From positions 1-64,000 of the forward strand of contig NZ_FZNP01000007.1 of NCBI RefSeq assembly GCF_900188105.1: a stretch of DNA of 64,000 nt. Direction: 5' to 3'. The position numbers and the translations under genes were made by a program. Below the pieces are notes generated by a model, which had not been told where the DNA came from, searched no databases, and saw nothing but the letters and a program-made list of their open reading frames with translations. Each line of letters begins with the position of its first letter. Within the stretch, counting starts at the first letter, position 1. Source of the DNA: Actinomadura mexicana (GTDB lineage Bacteria > Actinomycetota > Actinomycetes > Streptosporangiales > Streptosporangiaceae). Positions 52,271 through 60,341 of the stretch are shown here, piece after piece.

Positions 52271-52528
52271 ATGATGTCCGCGTCCAAGGCCGCCGAACTG
52301 GCGGTGGAGCACGTCACCGCGATGACCGGCCGCCGGGCCGAGAGCGTCGTGGGAATGGAGCGCACGGAGGAGGGCTGGCGCGTCAAGGTGGAGGTCGTGG
52401 AGACCCACCGCATCCCCGATTCCGCGGACATCCTCGCGGTCTACGACACCGAGGTGGACGAGGACGGGGAACTGGTGAGCTACCGGCGCGCCGGCCGCTA
52501 TGCCCGCGGACGCGTCGAGAGGAACTGA
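52271..52528 (+). CDS. gvpO: Gas vesicle protein GvpO
   Basis: An 85-residue GvpO: AAELAVEHVTAMTGRRAESV, RTEEGWRVKVEVVETHRIPD, and ILAVYDTEVDEDGELVSYRR, ending AGRYARGRVERN. TAGGAGG overlaps the gvpG stop. Several starts are adjacent (GTG 52268, ATG 52271, ATG 52274); 52271 has the best spacing. GvpO is typical of actinobacterial and haloarchaeal gas vesicle clusters. Confidence 0.88.
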   Translation: MMSASKAAELAVEHVTAMTGRRAESVVGMERTEEGWRVKVEVVETHRIPDSADILAVYDTEVDEDGELVSYRRAGRYARGRVERN

Positions 52529-52534
52529 GCGGCC

Positions 52535-52725
52535 GTGAGTGACACCGCCTGCGCCCGTGCGGATCGCGATCCTCTACCCGCGACGACGCACGCGTCACCC
52601 AGGTGTTCTCGGACGGGGGCGGCCGGTTCACCGATGTCCTCGACCTGATCAACGGCCGCTCGGAGTGGGGCGTGAAGGCCTACGCCGATCCCGACCTGCT
52701 GCGCGGCGACGCAGGTGAGGCCGGC
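52535..52725 (+). pseudogene. GvpL/GvpF-family remnant
   Basis: GTG 52535 begins VSDTA as in GvpL/F N-termini, but the frame then changes. VFSDGGGRFTDVLDLINGRS and EWGVKAYADPDLLRG, the central LDxLxGRxEWGVK-Y block of GvpL/F, follow at 52600-52710. Everything after is lost. A second GvpF/L gene is normal at this place in actinomycete clusters, so the operon was truncated here. Confidence 0.6.
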
Positions 52726-53130
52726 CCCGACTCCGGTGGGGGGCTCGCGCCGGGCGCCGAGCCCCTCACCGGTCCCGCCCCCCGAAGATCAAGGCCACCC
52801 CGACCTCGACCTCGGCCCGCTCCTGCCTGTCGACCGACCGGCCCCGGGCGGGCGACGGCCACCGCGGGTTCACCCCGGTCGCCTTAGAAGAAGGTGTAGT
52901 GGAACGCCCCCCCGGGCCCGCGGCGCGGTGCAGGTCGGCGACCCCGCGGTCGAAGTCGGCCGGGGTGGCCAGCCCGGCCGCGACGGCCTCCTCGCGGACG
53001 CCGCGTCGGGGGGACAGCCTTGCGATGCGGATGGTGTCAGGTGGGGTCGTTGACCAGCGGATCTCGATGTGACGTGTGGCGCAGGTGTCATCCGGTGCGG
53101 AGCCTTCGGGGTTGGGTACGGAGAATTTTT
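52726..53130. other. Decayed stretch after the gvp operon
   Basis: No supported gene. It is the place where gvpJ, gvpS, gvpK or gvpN genes would be expected, but I found none of their motifs. The last part continues into the minus-strand zinc-finger pseudogene. Confidence 0.45.
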
Positions 53131-53640
53131 TTGGGCGGTGTGGGCGCAGCTGCCGCAGATCCAGACACCGGGTCCGGCGACGAGTGGGCCAAGGTCCTTG
53201 TCAGCCGCAGAAGGAACAGGCACTGTCGGTGGTCTTGGAGCGGCCGATGCGGCGGTGCCGTCGCTGAACCGGCTGGATCCATTCCTCGAGTTCCTTCCTG
53301 ATCCGGGCGACGTCTACCCCGAGGTCATTGAGGACGCGGTGGGCCGAGCACCGGAGTCGGTTGCCAGGCAGAACAGGACGTGCTCGGACCGGAACTGGGA
53401 CTGGCCGCGCCGGGCGGCCAGTCGGCGGGCTTGGGTGATGGATTGTTCGCCTTCGCCGTCGCCGACGACCCGGCGTTCCCGGCCTGCGCCCTCGGCGATC
53501 ACCGCGGGCTCGAACAGGCGGGCGCTGGCTTCGCGGACCTTCTCGCGGGTGACGCCGAGGGCTGTCGAGGATGTTCGCGGTCACCCCGACGTGCAAGGGG
53601 TTGGGGAAGCTGTGGACCGCCATTGGCGGTACCTGTCAGT
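53131..53640 (-). pseudogene. Clp N-domain/ClpX-type zinc-finger protein, frameshifted
   Basis: The minus strand carries, in three successive frames, ALGVTREKVREASARLFEPA and SITQARRLAARRGQSQFRSE with HVLFCLATDSG (Clp_N repeat pattern). Next are AHRVLNDLGVDVARIRKELE with WIQPVQRRHRRIG, and finally TDSACSFCG, shift, DKDLGPLVAGPGVWICGSC. The last pieces form a C4 zinc finger as in ClpX. Frameshifts are near 53340 and 53207. Actinomycetes encode stand-alone proteins of this layout, possibly ClpP-system adaptors; this copy is dead. Confidence 0.6.
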
Positions 53641-54202
53641 AGCTTCTGTTCGAGGGTTTGCAGGCCAAAGGACGGGGGGCCACCCAACCGTCGGACAGGC
53701 GGGCGGCTCGAGCGAACCCGGCGGGTACCAGACCGGCCAGGAGCAGTCCGGGACGGCCTTCAGGGAGGGCGGGGACCGGGCCGGATGCTCCAGTCGTCTC
53801 CCCGCGCCACACGGCGCGCATCGCCGCGAGGCCCGCCTCGAACGCGGCGCCGCGCCGGGTCGCCGGTACATCGCTGGCGGCGTAATTCTCGGGCCAACCG
53901 CCCATGCCCAGGCCCACGGTCAGCCGTCCGGCGTACAGCCGCTCCAGCGAGCCGATCTGCTTGGCCAGCAGCACGGGGTTGCCCTGGTAACCGGTGTTGA
54001 GGACAGTGGTCATCAGCTCGATGCGCTCAGTTCGGACCGCCGCGGCGGCCAGCGCGACGAGCGGGTCCAGGTTGTCGTACACCAGCCGGTCGATCACCCC
54101 CAGGGAGGCGAAGCCGCGCTCCTCGCTTTCAGCGGCCCAGCGCCCGATGACCGTGGCGTCCGTGTCCGGCACGGCGGCGGGCAGCCCGATTCCGATCCGC
54201 AC
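53636..54202 (-). CDS. LLM class flavin-dependent oxidoreductase, C-terminally truncated
   Basis: ATG 54202 begins MRIGIGLPAAVPDTDATVIG, followed by VIDRLVYDNLDPLVALAAAA, RIELMTTVLNTGYQGNPVLL and GRLTVGLGMGGWPENY. About 180 residues are normal for the family, which should be about 280-300 long. Sequence identity is lost near 53665, where the Clp pseudogene begins, so the last third of the barrel is gone. Probably non-functional, though its start and promoter region look intact. Confidence 0.7.
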   Translation of the reverse strand: MRIGIGLPAAVPDTDATVIGRWAAESEERGFASLGVIDRLVYDNLDPLVALAAAAVRTERIELMTTVLNTGYQGNPVLLAKQIGSLERLYAGRLTVGLGMGGWPENYAASDVPATRRGAAFEAGLAAMRAVWRGETTGASGPVPALPEGRPGLLLAGLVPAGFARAARLSDGWVAPRPLACKPSNRSY

Positions 54203-54354
54203 GACTTCCTCCCGTGACTGTGGTTGTGTGCAGGTTGGGATGCGGTGCCGTACGGACCGGCGGCGCCACTGTCAAGGACACCGGCATGGCCCCGCACCGC
54301 GTCGGAGCGAGGCCCTGACCTGAACGGCCGGGGCGCGCGGATACGGCCGCGCCG

Positions 54355-55698
54355 TCATGTCGACGCCTTTTTCGGGGGGATGTTGAAGTTGATCCGGAAG
54401 ACGTTGCCGGGGTCGTAGACGGCTTTGAGCTCGGTCAGGCGGGTGTAGTCGCCGGGCCGGTAGGCGGTGCGGACGATGGCCGGGTCGGTGTCCTCCACAC
54501 CGGCGAAGTTGATGTTGGTGCCACCGGTGCTCCAGGGGCGCAGGTCCGCCAGGAACCGGTCGCGCGACTCCCGGTTCCCGGGGGCGGGCGTCACGCCGGT
54601 GAAGAGGGAGAACGCCGCGTCCCTGCCGCCGACGCAGTTGGGGATCTCGGGCGGGCGGGCGTAGGCGCCGCCGAAATGCCGCAGCTCGGCGATGAACGGC
54701 GGCTGCGCGTCCGGTCCTGCGTGGGCCAGGAGCGTGTCGACCGCGTCCTTGCCGATCTCGTGAAGGAGCACGTTGCGGTCATAGGCCACGTAGGGGGCAT
54801 CGGTGGGCTCGTGGTGGATGGTGCCGACCTCGGCGTAGGGCATGTCCCGCAGCGTGTCCATCAAGGTGGGACCGATCTCCCGCAGCGGCCGCACCAGATC
54901 CTCTCCGCCTTCGGCGCCGCTGAAGGCGATCCGTACATGCGTGACGAACCTGCCGCGCAACGGCGCCGGCACGCCGGGCAGGTCCGGGTTCTGTGCCAGC
55001 AGCACTGAGGAGGCCATGTGCTCCGGTAGCGAACGGGTCCATTCGGCGTAGGCGTGCAGGACGTCGCCGGTGGCATCGGCGGGGAAGTAGAGGCCGCCGC
55101 CGTACAGCCGCGACACCGGGAACAGCTCGATCTCCATGCCGACGACGACGCCGAAGTTGTCCTTGCCGCCGCGCACCGCCCAGAACAGATCGGGGTCGCT
55201 GCCAGGACCGGCCTCGCGCAGACGGCCGTCGGCGGTGACCACGCGCAGCCGCCGTACGTGATCGGCGGCGAAGCCGAAGCGGCGGCCGAGCAGGCCCGCG
55301 CCACCGCCGGTCGTGTACCCGACCGCGCCCACGTTGGGGCTGGAGCCGTTGAGCGGCGCCAGACCGTGCAGTCCGGCCCGCTCCACGACCTGCCGCCACC
55401 GCGTCCCCGCCTCCACCCAGGCGGACCTGGCCTGCGGGTTCACCTCGACACCGTTCAGCCGCCCGGTGTTGATCAGCACGGCGCCGTCCGCAGCCACCGA
55501 AGGGCTGTGGCCGGTGGCCATCACGCCGACAGCCCGGCCCTGCGCCACCGCCATCCGCACGGCGGCGACCACGTCCTGCTCACCGGCGGCACCGACCACG
55601 CACGCCGGACGCGATTCCACAGCCCGGTTGAGCCCCACCCGCTCCTGGTCATACGCATGCTCACCAGGTCGAAAGATCTGGTCTGGAGATAGGTTCAT
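54355..55698 (-). CDS. FAD-binding oxidoreductase of the berberine bridge enzyme (BBE) family
   Basis: A 447-residue PCMH-type flavoprotein. Residues 30-200 form the FAD-binding domain (GRAVGVMATGHSPSVAADGA, with His as probable covalent FAD anchor; LNGSSPNVGAVGYTTGGGAG). The C-terminal BBE segment reads NINFAGVEDTDPAIVRTAYR and KAVYDPGNVFRINFNIPP. It oxidises an alcohol, sugar or polyketide-type substrate. ATG 55698 (MNLSPDQIFRPG) is chosen over a longer frame to 55800. Confidence 0.87.
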   Translation of the reverse strand: MNLSPDQIFRPGEHAYDQERVGLNRAVESRPACVVGAAGEQDVVAAVRMAVAQGRAVGVMATGHSPSVAADGAVLINTGRLNGVEVNPQARSAWVEAGTRWRQVVERAGLHGLAPLNGSSPNVGAVGYTTGGGAGLLGRRFGFAADHVRRLRVVTADGRLREAGPGSDPDLFWAVRGGKDNFGVVVGMEIELFPVSRLYGGGLYFPADATGDVLHAYAEWTRSLPEHMASSVLLAQNPDLPGVPAPLRGRFVTHVRIAFSGAEGGEDLVRPLREIGPTLMDTLRDMPYAEVGTIHHEPTDAPYVAYDRNVLLHEIGKDAVDTLLAHAGPDAQPPFIAELRHFGGAYARPPEIPNCVGGRDAAFSLFTGVTPAPGNRESRDRFLADLRPWSTGGTNINFAGVEDTDPAIVRTAYRPGDYTRLTELKAVYDPGNVFRINFNIPPKKAST

Positions 55699-55750
55699 GC
55701 AGGTCAACGTATCCACGCATGGGACGGCGGTCTTGTAGGAATCGGACACC

Positions 55751-55936
55751 GTGCGCCCGGCGAAGTCACCGGCCCCGCGATCCGCACCGCCCGAAACCAA
55801 CGACCCTGCCCGCGCGGCCCTCGCCGGTCTCCTCGGCTCCTACAGCCCAGCCGCGTTCGGGCTGCGCTGCTGCTCTTGGATCTTTCGTTTCGCGGGGCCT
55901 GGGGCGCGGTTTGTCAGTCATTGGCCGGTGTTCCGT
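55751..55936 (+). pseudogene. N-terminal scrap of a divergent gene
   Basis: GTG 55751 opens a 62-codon frame (SAPPETNDPARAALAGLLGS then YSPAAFGLRCCS) divergent from the BBE gene. It loses coding character at about 55880 where the resolvase element starts. It may be the start of the regulator that once controlled the oxidoreductase; the family is not recognisable. Confidence 0.35.
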
Positions 55937-56045
55937 TAGGGGATCCCCCACCGGAACACCCGCCGCTCGGGACGGCGCCGCAGGTCGGGTGTTCCGTAAG
56001 AGTGTTCCGCGAACTGTCCCGGTGACGGGGCCCTATCCGGAACAC
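55928..56045. promoter_or_regulatory. Candidate res site: five GTGTTCCG half-sites
   Basis: GTGTTCCG occurs at 55928, 55989 and 56002, and its complement CGGAACAC at 55952 and 56038. The pair 55928/55952 forms a 32-bp dyad with GGGGATCCCC at its centre. Multiple dyads directly upstream of a serine recombinase gene are the layout of Tn3-type res sites. Confidence 0.65.
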
Positions 56046-56053
56046 TTGAGGGC

Positions 56054-56675
56054 GTGAACGCCGCGAACGCAGCGCCCTCCGGCGCGGCTCCCGGCGCCGT
56101 CCGGGTCGGCTACGCCCGCTGCTCCACCGACGAGCAGGACGTCGTCGTCCAGACCGAGCAGCTGCTCGCGCTCGGCGTCCCGGCCGACCGGATCTACATC
56201 GACCAGGGCTTCCGGGACCACCCGCCGCAACCGCGCCGGGCTGGACCAGACCCTGGCCGCGGTGTGGCCGGACAGCGTGTTCACCGTCACCAAGTTCGAC
56301 CGGTTCGCCCGCAACATGGCCGAGGCCAACCAGATCCTCACCGACCTGTCCGACCGAGGCGTGCTGTTCGGGCTCGGCGGATCGGTCCACGACTGGAACG
56401 ACCCGTTCGGCCGGCTGTTCCTGCAGACCCTGGCGATGGTCGCCGAGTTCGAGGCCAACCTCGGGCACCTGCGCACCCGCGAGGGCATGGCGCTGGCCCG
56501 CAGGAACGGCAAGCTCAAAGGCAAGCAGCCCAAACTCCCCGAGCCGGCGCGGCGGTCCATCCGCCGCCGCCACGCCGAAGGCGAGGTGTCGCTGGCCGAC
56601 CTGGCCACCGAGTACAGCGTCGGCCGCTCCACCATCCACCGCATCATCCACGGCCCGCCGACCGAGCCACGCTGA
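56054..56675 (+). pseudogene. Serine recombinase (resolvase/invertase family), one frameshift
   Basis: GTG/ATG near 56054 starts a resolvase: VRVGYARCSTDEQDVVVQTE with the Ser nucleophile in RCSTDEQD, then RIYIDQGF. A one-base shift near 56213 moves the rest into another frame: TVTKFDRFARNMAEANQILT, RLFLQTLAMVAEFEANLGHL, REGMALARRNGKLKGKQPKL and the C-terminal HTH VSLADLATEYSVGRSTIHRI. All functional blocks exist, so the inactivation is recent or a sequencing error. The res-like site is directly upstream. Confidence 0.8.
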
Positions 56676-56678
56676 CGA

Positions 56679-57059
56679 TCAACCAGCTACAACGCCGGTC
56701 CGTGATCCCTTTCCGGCGTATTCCGGCCGCCCCCCGTCGGGGAACGGTCCCGCAGGACCGCACCGCCACCGCACCCGCGCCGCGGGAAAGGACGCCTCGA
56801 CGCGGGCGCGGGCCTGGTCCAGGGACGCGCGCGAGAGGTCCACCGCGGTCAGGCGCATGCCGGGGGAGCGCGACACCAGATGCACCGTCTGCGCCCCGAC
56901 CCCGCAGCCGGCCTCCAGCACCCGGCTGCCCGCCGGGTAGGCGGTCCCGTCGTGCAGCAACGCGGCCAGGACATCGGCCTGGTCGCCGAGCCGCCGCGCC
57001 TCCCGCCCCGAATACCCGTGCACATACCCGCCGGGGCCGCTCGCCATCGTGGTTTCCAT
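56679..57059 (-). pseudogene. SAM-dependent methyltransferase, C-terminally truncated
   Basis: ATG 57057-57059 gives METTMASGPGGYVHGYSGRE, then VLEAGCGVGAQTVHLVSRSP (SAM motif I) and MRLTAVDLSRASLDQARARV. After about residue 98 the methyltransferase pattern stops and the frame runs into sequence beside the resolvase. A normal protein would be about 270 residues. It is divergent from the MocR regulator, which may have controlled it. Confidence 0.65.
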
Positions 57060-57087
57060 GCCTTCACCGTGGCCGCACAATGGCCTG

Positions 57088-58674
57088 GTGAACAGGTCCA
57101 ATGACGGCGAACACGACAGGTCCGTAACCCGGGGATCGGACTTCCTGCAACTCGACCCCGCCGACGCCCCGCCCGGCGGGCTCGCCGACTGGCTCGCCGG
57201 ACGGCTCCGCCACGCCATCGCCGACGGCCGCCTGCCCATCGGAGCCCGCCTGCCCGCCACCCGCGTCCTGGCCGCCGAACTGCGCGTCTCCCGCGGCGCG
57301 GTCACCGAGGCCTACCAGCGCCTGACCGACGAAGGCCACCTCGCCGGACGCGGCCGGGCCGGCACCATCGTCGTCGCCGCACCCCTCACCCCGGCCCCAC
57401 CCACCACCGGCCCGGCCCGTGCGGCCTCCACCTCACCACCGGACCCCGCCGCCCCCGCACCGTTCCCGGGGGAGCAGTTCCCGGGAGAGCCGGGCCCGGA
57501 CGTGTTCGACGTCCTGCGCGACCTGCCCGCCCGCATCGACCTGTCACCCGGCCTGCCCGACCTCGCCGCGTTCCCGCGCGCTGCCTGGCAGCGCGCCGAA
57601 CGCACCGTCCTGCGCGACCTGCCCGCCGCCGGACTCGGCTACGGCGACCCGCGCGGCACCCCCGCCCTGCGCACCGCCGTCGCCGACTGGCTCGCCCGCT
57701 ACCGCGGCATCCGCGCCGACCCCGCCGGCATCGTCGTCGTCGCCGGCACCGCCCAAGCCCTCGGCCTCATCGCCCGCGTCCTGGCCCGGGCCGGCATCGA
57801 CCGGATCGCCGTGGAGGACCCCGGCTCCCTCGGCGTCCGCCAGCACCTGGCGCACTGGGGGATGGGCACCCCGCCCGTCCCCGTCGACGCCGCCGGAATC
57901 CGCGTCGACCACCTGCGCGCCACCGCCGCCCCCGCCGTCCTGCTCACCCCCGCCCACCAGTTCCCCACCGGCGTCGTACTCGGCGGCGACCGCCGCCGCG
58001 ACCTCACCCGCTGGGCCGCCGCAGGCGGCCTGGTCATCGAGGACGACTACGACGCCGAGCACCGCTACGACCGGCCCCCGGTCCCCGCACTGCGCTCCAT
58101 GCTCCCCGACCGCGCCTTCTACACCGGCAGCGTCTCCAAACTCCTGGCCCCCGCACTGCGGATCGGATGGATCCTGCCGCCGCCCGCGCACCTGGACGCC
58201 GTCATCGCCGAGAAACGCTTCGCCGACCTCGGCAACGCCGCCCTCCCGCAACTCGTCCTCGCCGAACTCATGAACTCCGGCGAGATGGAGCGCACCCTGC
58301 GACTGCTGCGCCGCCGCCACCGCCGCCGCCGCGACACGATGATCGCGGCCATCGCCGCGCACCTGCCCACCGCGGCCGTGCACGGCGCCGCCGCCGGACT
58401 GCACCTCACCATCACCTTCCCCGGCCACCCCCCGGACAGCCTCAACGACGCCGGCCTCGCCGCGGCGGCACTGCAACACGGCGTCAAAACCCACCCCCTG
58501 TCATGGCACGCGCAACGCCCCCACCCGCCCGGGCTGGTCCTCGGATACGCGGCCGTCCCCACCTCGGCCATCCCCGACGCCATCGCCGCCCTCGCCCGCG
58601 CCCTCCACCACACCCGAAGTCAGCACGCCACCGCCCGGGAGGCCAGAAGCTCGGCCTCCCACAGGTCCCGGTAG
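57088..58674 (+). CDS. MocR-type PLP-dependent regulator (GntR HTH + aminotransferase domain)
   Basis: A 528-residue MocR/PdxR protein. The winged HTH covers about residues 20-95 (GGLADWLAGRLRHAIADGRL, VLAAELRVSRGAVTEAYQRL). The aminotransferase-like domain covers about 150-500, with the PLP-binding Lys in FYTGSVSKLLAPALRIGW and Asp in VIEDDYDAEHRYDR. GTG 57088 fits a leaderless start; ATG 57058 would overlap the divergent methyltransferase start. Its 3' end overlaps cydC by 55 bp. Targets may be the divergent gene or PLP/amino-acid metabolism. Confidence 0.87.
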   Translation: MNRSNDGEHDRSVTRGSDFLQLDPADAPPGGLADWLAGRLRHAIADGRLPIGARLPATRVLAAELRVSRGAVTEAYQRLTDEGHLAGRGRAGTIVVAAPLTPAPPTTGPARAASTSPPDPAAPAPFPGEQFPGEPGPDVFDVLRDLPARIDLSPGLPDLAAFPRAAWQRAERTVLRDLPAAGLGYGDPRGTPALRTAVADWLARYRGIRADPAGIVVVAGTAQALGLIARVLARAGIDRIAVEDPGSLGVRQHLAHWGMGTPPVPVDAAGIRVDHLRATAAPAVLLTPAHQFPTGVVLGGDRRRDLTRWAAAGGLVIEDDYDAEHRYDRPPVPALRSMLPDRAFYTGSVSKLLAPALRIGWILPPPAHLDAVIAEKRFADLGNAALPQLVLAELMNSGEMERTLRLLRRRHRRRRDTMIAAIAAHLPTAAVHGAAAGLHLTITFPGHPPDSLNDAGLAAAALQHGVKTHPLSWHAQRPHPPGLVLGYAAVPTSAIPDAIAALARALHHTRSQHATAREARSSASHRSR

Positions 58675-60341
58675 GCGCCCGCCACCGCCAGCAACTCCTC
58701 ATGCCGGCCCCGCTGCACCACCCGCCCCCGATCCAGCACCACCACCTCGTCGGCCGCCCCCAGCGCCGCCAGCCGATGCGTGACCAGCAGCAGCGTCCCG
58801 CCACCCGGCGCCTCCAGCAGCTCCCGCGTCACCGCGTCAGCCGCCGCCGTATCCAGCCCCTCCGTCGGCTCGTCCAGCACCAGCACCGGCGGATCGGCCA
58901 GCAGCGCCCGCGCCAGCAGCAGCCGCTGCCGCTGCCCGCCCGACAGGCCGCGCCCACCCGCCCCCACCACGGTCTCCCACCCGTCCGGCAAGGCCCGCAC
59001 CACCTCGGCGAACCGCGCCCGCTCCGCCGCCGCCCACAACTGCGCCTCACCCGCGCCCGGACGCGCCAGCAGCAGATTCGCCCGCACCGACGCAGCGAAC
59101 ACATGCGCGTCCTGCGCCAACCCCCGCACCGCCGCCCGCACATCCCCGGGCGCATACCCGCCGACGTCCCGCCCACCCAGCAGCACCGCACCCGACGCCA
59201 CCGGCACGTCCCCGGACACCGCCGCCAAAAGGGTGCTCTTGCCCGCCCCGCTCGCCCCCACCACCGCGACCCGCCGGCCCGGCCCCACCCGCAGATCCAC
59301 CCCGTCCAGCGCCACCCCGTCCCCGTAGGCGACACGCACCCCCAGCAGCTCCACCTCCAGCGGCTCCCCCGGCACCACCGCCGCACGCGCCGGACCCGGC
59401 GCCGGGGGAGCGGCCAGCACCGCCCCGACCCGCCGCACCGCCGGCACCACCTCCCGCAACCGCTGCGCCGCACCCGCCACCGGCAGCACCGACTCCACCG
59501 CAGCCAGCGCCGTCAACGCCAGCACCGAAGCACCCACCTCCTCCACGCCCGCACGCAACCCCACCCACGCCACCGCAGCGACCGTCACGCCCTGCACCAC
59601 CAAACCGGCCGCCGCCACCACCGCCGACACCCGCCCCGCCGACCGCTCCGCCCCCTCCAGCCGCCGCACCGCATCCCGCGCACGCTCCGCATACCGGCCC
59701 GACGCACCGAACATCGCCAGATCCCGCGCACCCTCCAGCACGTCCAGCGCCCGCACCGCCAGCACCTCACGCCCGTCCGCCATCCGCGCCGCCGCACGCC
59801 CGCCGGCCACCGCCGCCACCACCGGCAGCACCACCCCCGCCACCAGCAGCCCCACCCCCAGCACCACCGCCGCCGACGCCTCCACCAGCGCACACACCGC
59901 CACCCCCGCGGCCCCGCACACCACCGCCGCCGCCACCGGCAGCACACACCGCAGCAGCAGATCCTGGACGGCCTCCACATCCGACACCATCCGCGTCAGC
60001 GCATCACCGTCCCGCACCCGCCGCGCCCCAGGACGCGCCGCCGCCAACGCGTCGAACACCCGGCCCCGCAACTCCGCCAGCGCCCGCAACGCCGCATCGT
60101 GCCCCGCCAGCCGCTCCACATACCGCAGCGACCCCTTCGCCAGCGCGAACCCCCGCACCGCCACGACCGCCACCGACAGCGCCCCCAACTCCGGACGCTG
60201 CGACGCCCGCGCGATCAGCCACGCCGCCGCCGCGACCAACCCCAGCCCGCACAACTCCGCCGCCGCACCCGCCGCACCCGCCGCCACCAGCCGCACCGCG
60301 TGCGGCCGCACCGCACCCCACACCCCCGGCGCGCCCCTCAC
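58620..60341 (-). CDS. cydC: Thiol reductant ABC exporter subunit CydC
   Basis: A 573-residue half-transporter: six transmembrane helices (residues 1-300), then the ATPase with Walker A GASGAGKSTLLAAV, signature GLSGGQRQRLLLARA and Walker B VLVLDEPTEGLD. The GTG start (60339-60341) overlaps the cydD stop as GTGA. CydDC exports cysteine/glutathione needed for haem d and cytochrome bd assembly. The 3' end converges with, and overlaps, the MocR gene. Confidence 0.88.
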   Translation of the reverse strand: MRGAPGVWGAVRPHAVRLVAAGAAGAAAELCGLGLVAAAAWLIARASQRPELGALSVAVVAVRGFALAKGSLRYVERLAGHDAALRALAELRGRVFDALAAARPGARRVRDGDALTRMVSDVEAVQDLLLRCVLPVAAAVVCGAAGVAVCALVEASAAVVLGVGLLVAGVVLPVVAAVAGGRAAARMADGREVLAVRALDVLEGARDLAMFGASGRYAERARDAVRRLEGAERSAGRVSAVVAAAGLVVQGVTVAAVAWVGLRAGVEEVGASVLALTALAAVESVLPVAGAAQRLREVVPAVRRVGAVLAAPPAPGPARAAVVPGEPLEVELLGVRVAYGDGVALDGVDLRVGPGRRVAVVGASGAGKSTLLAAVSGDVPVASGAVLLGGRDVGGYAPGDVRAAVRGLAQDAHVFAASVRANLLLARPGAGEAQLWAAAERARFAEVVRALPDGWETVVGAGGRGLSGGQRQRLLLARALLADPPVLVLDEPTEGLDTAAADAVTRELLEAPGGGTLLLVTHRLAALGAADEVVVLDRGRVVQRGRHEELLAVAGAYRDLWEAELLASRAVAC

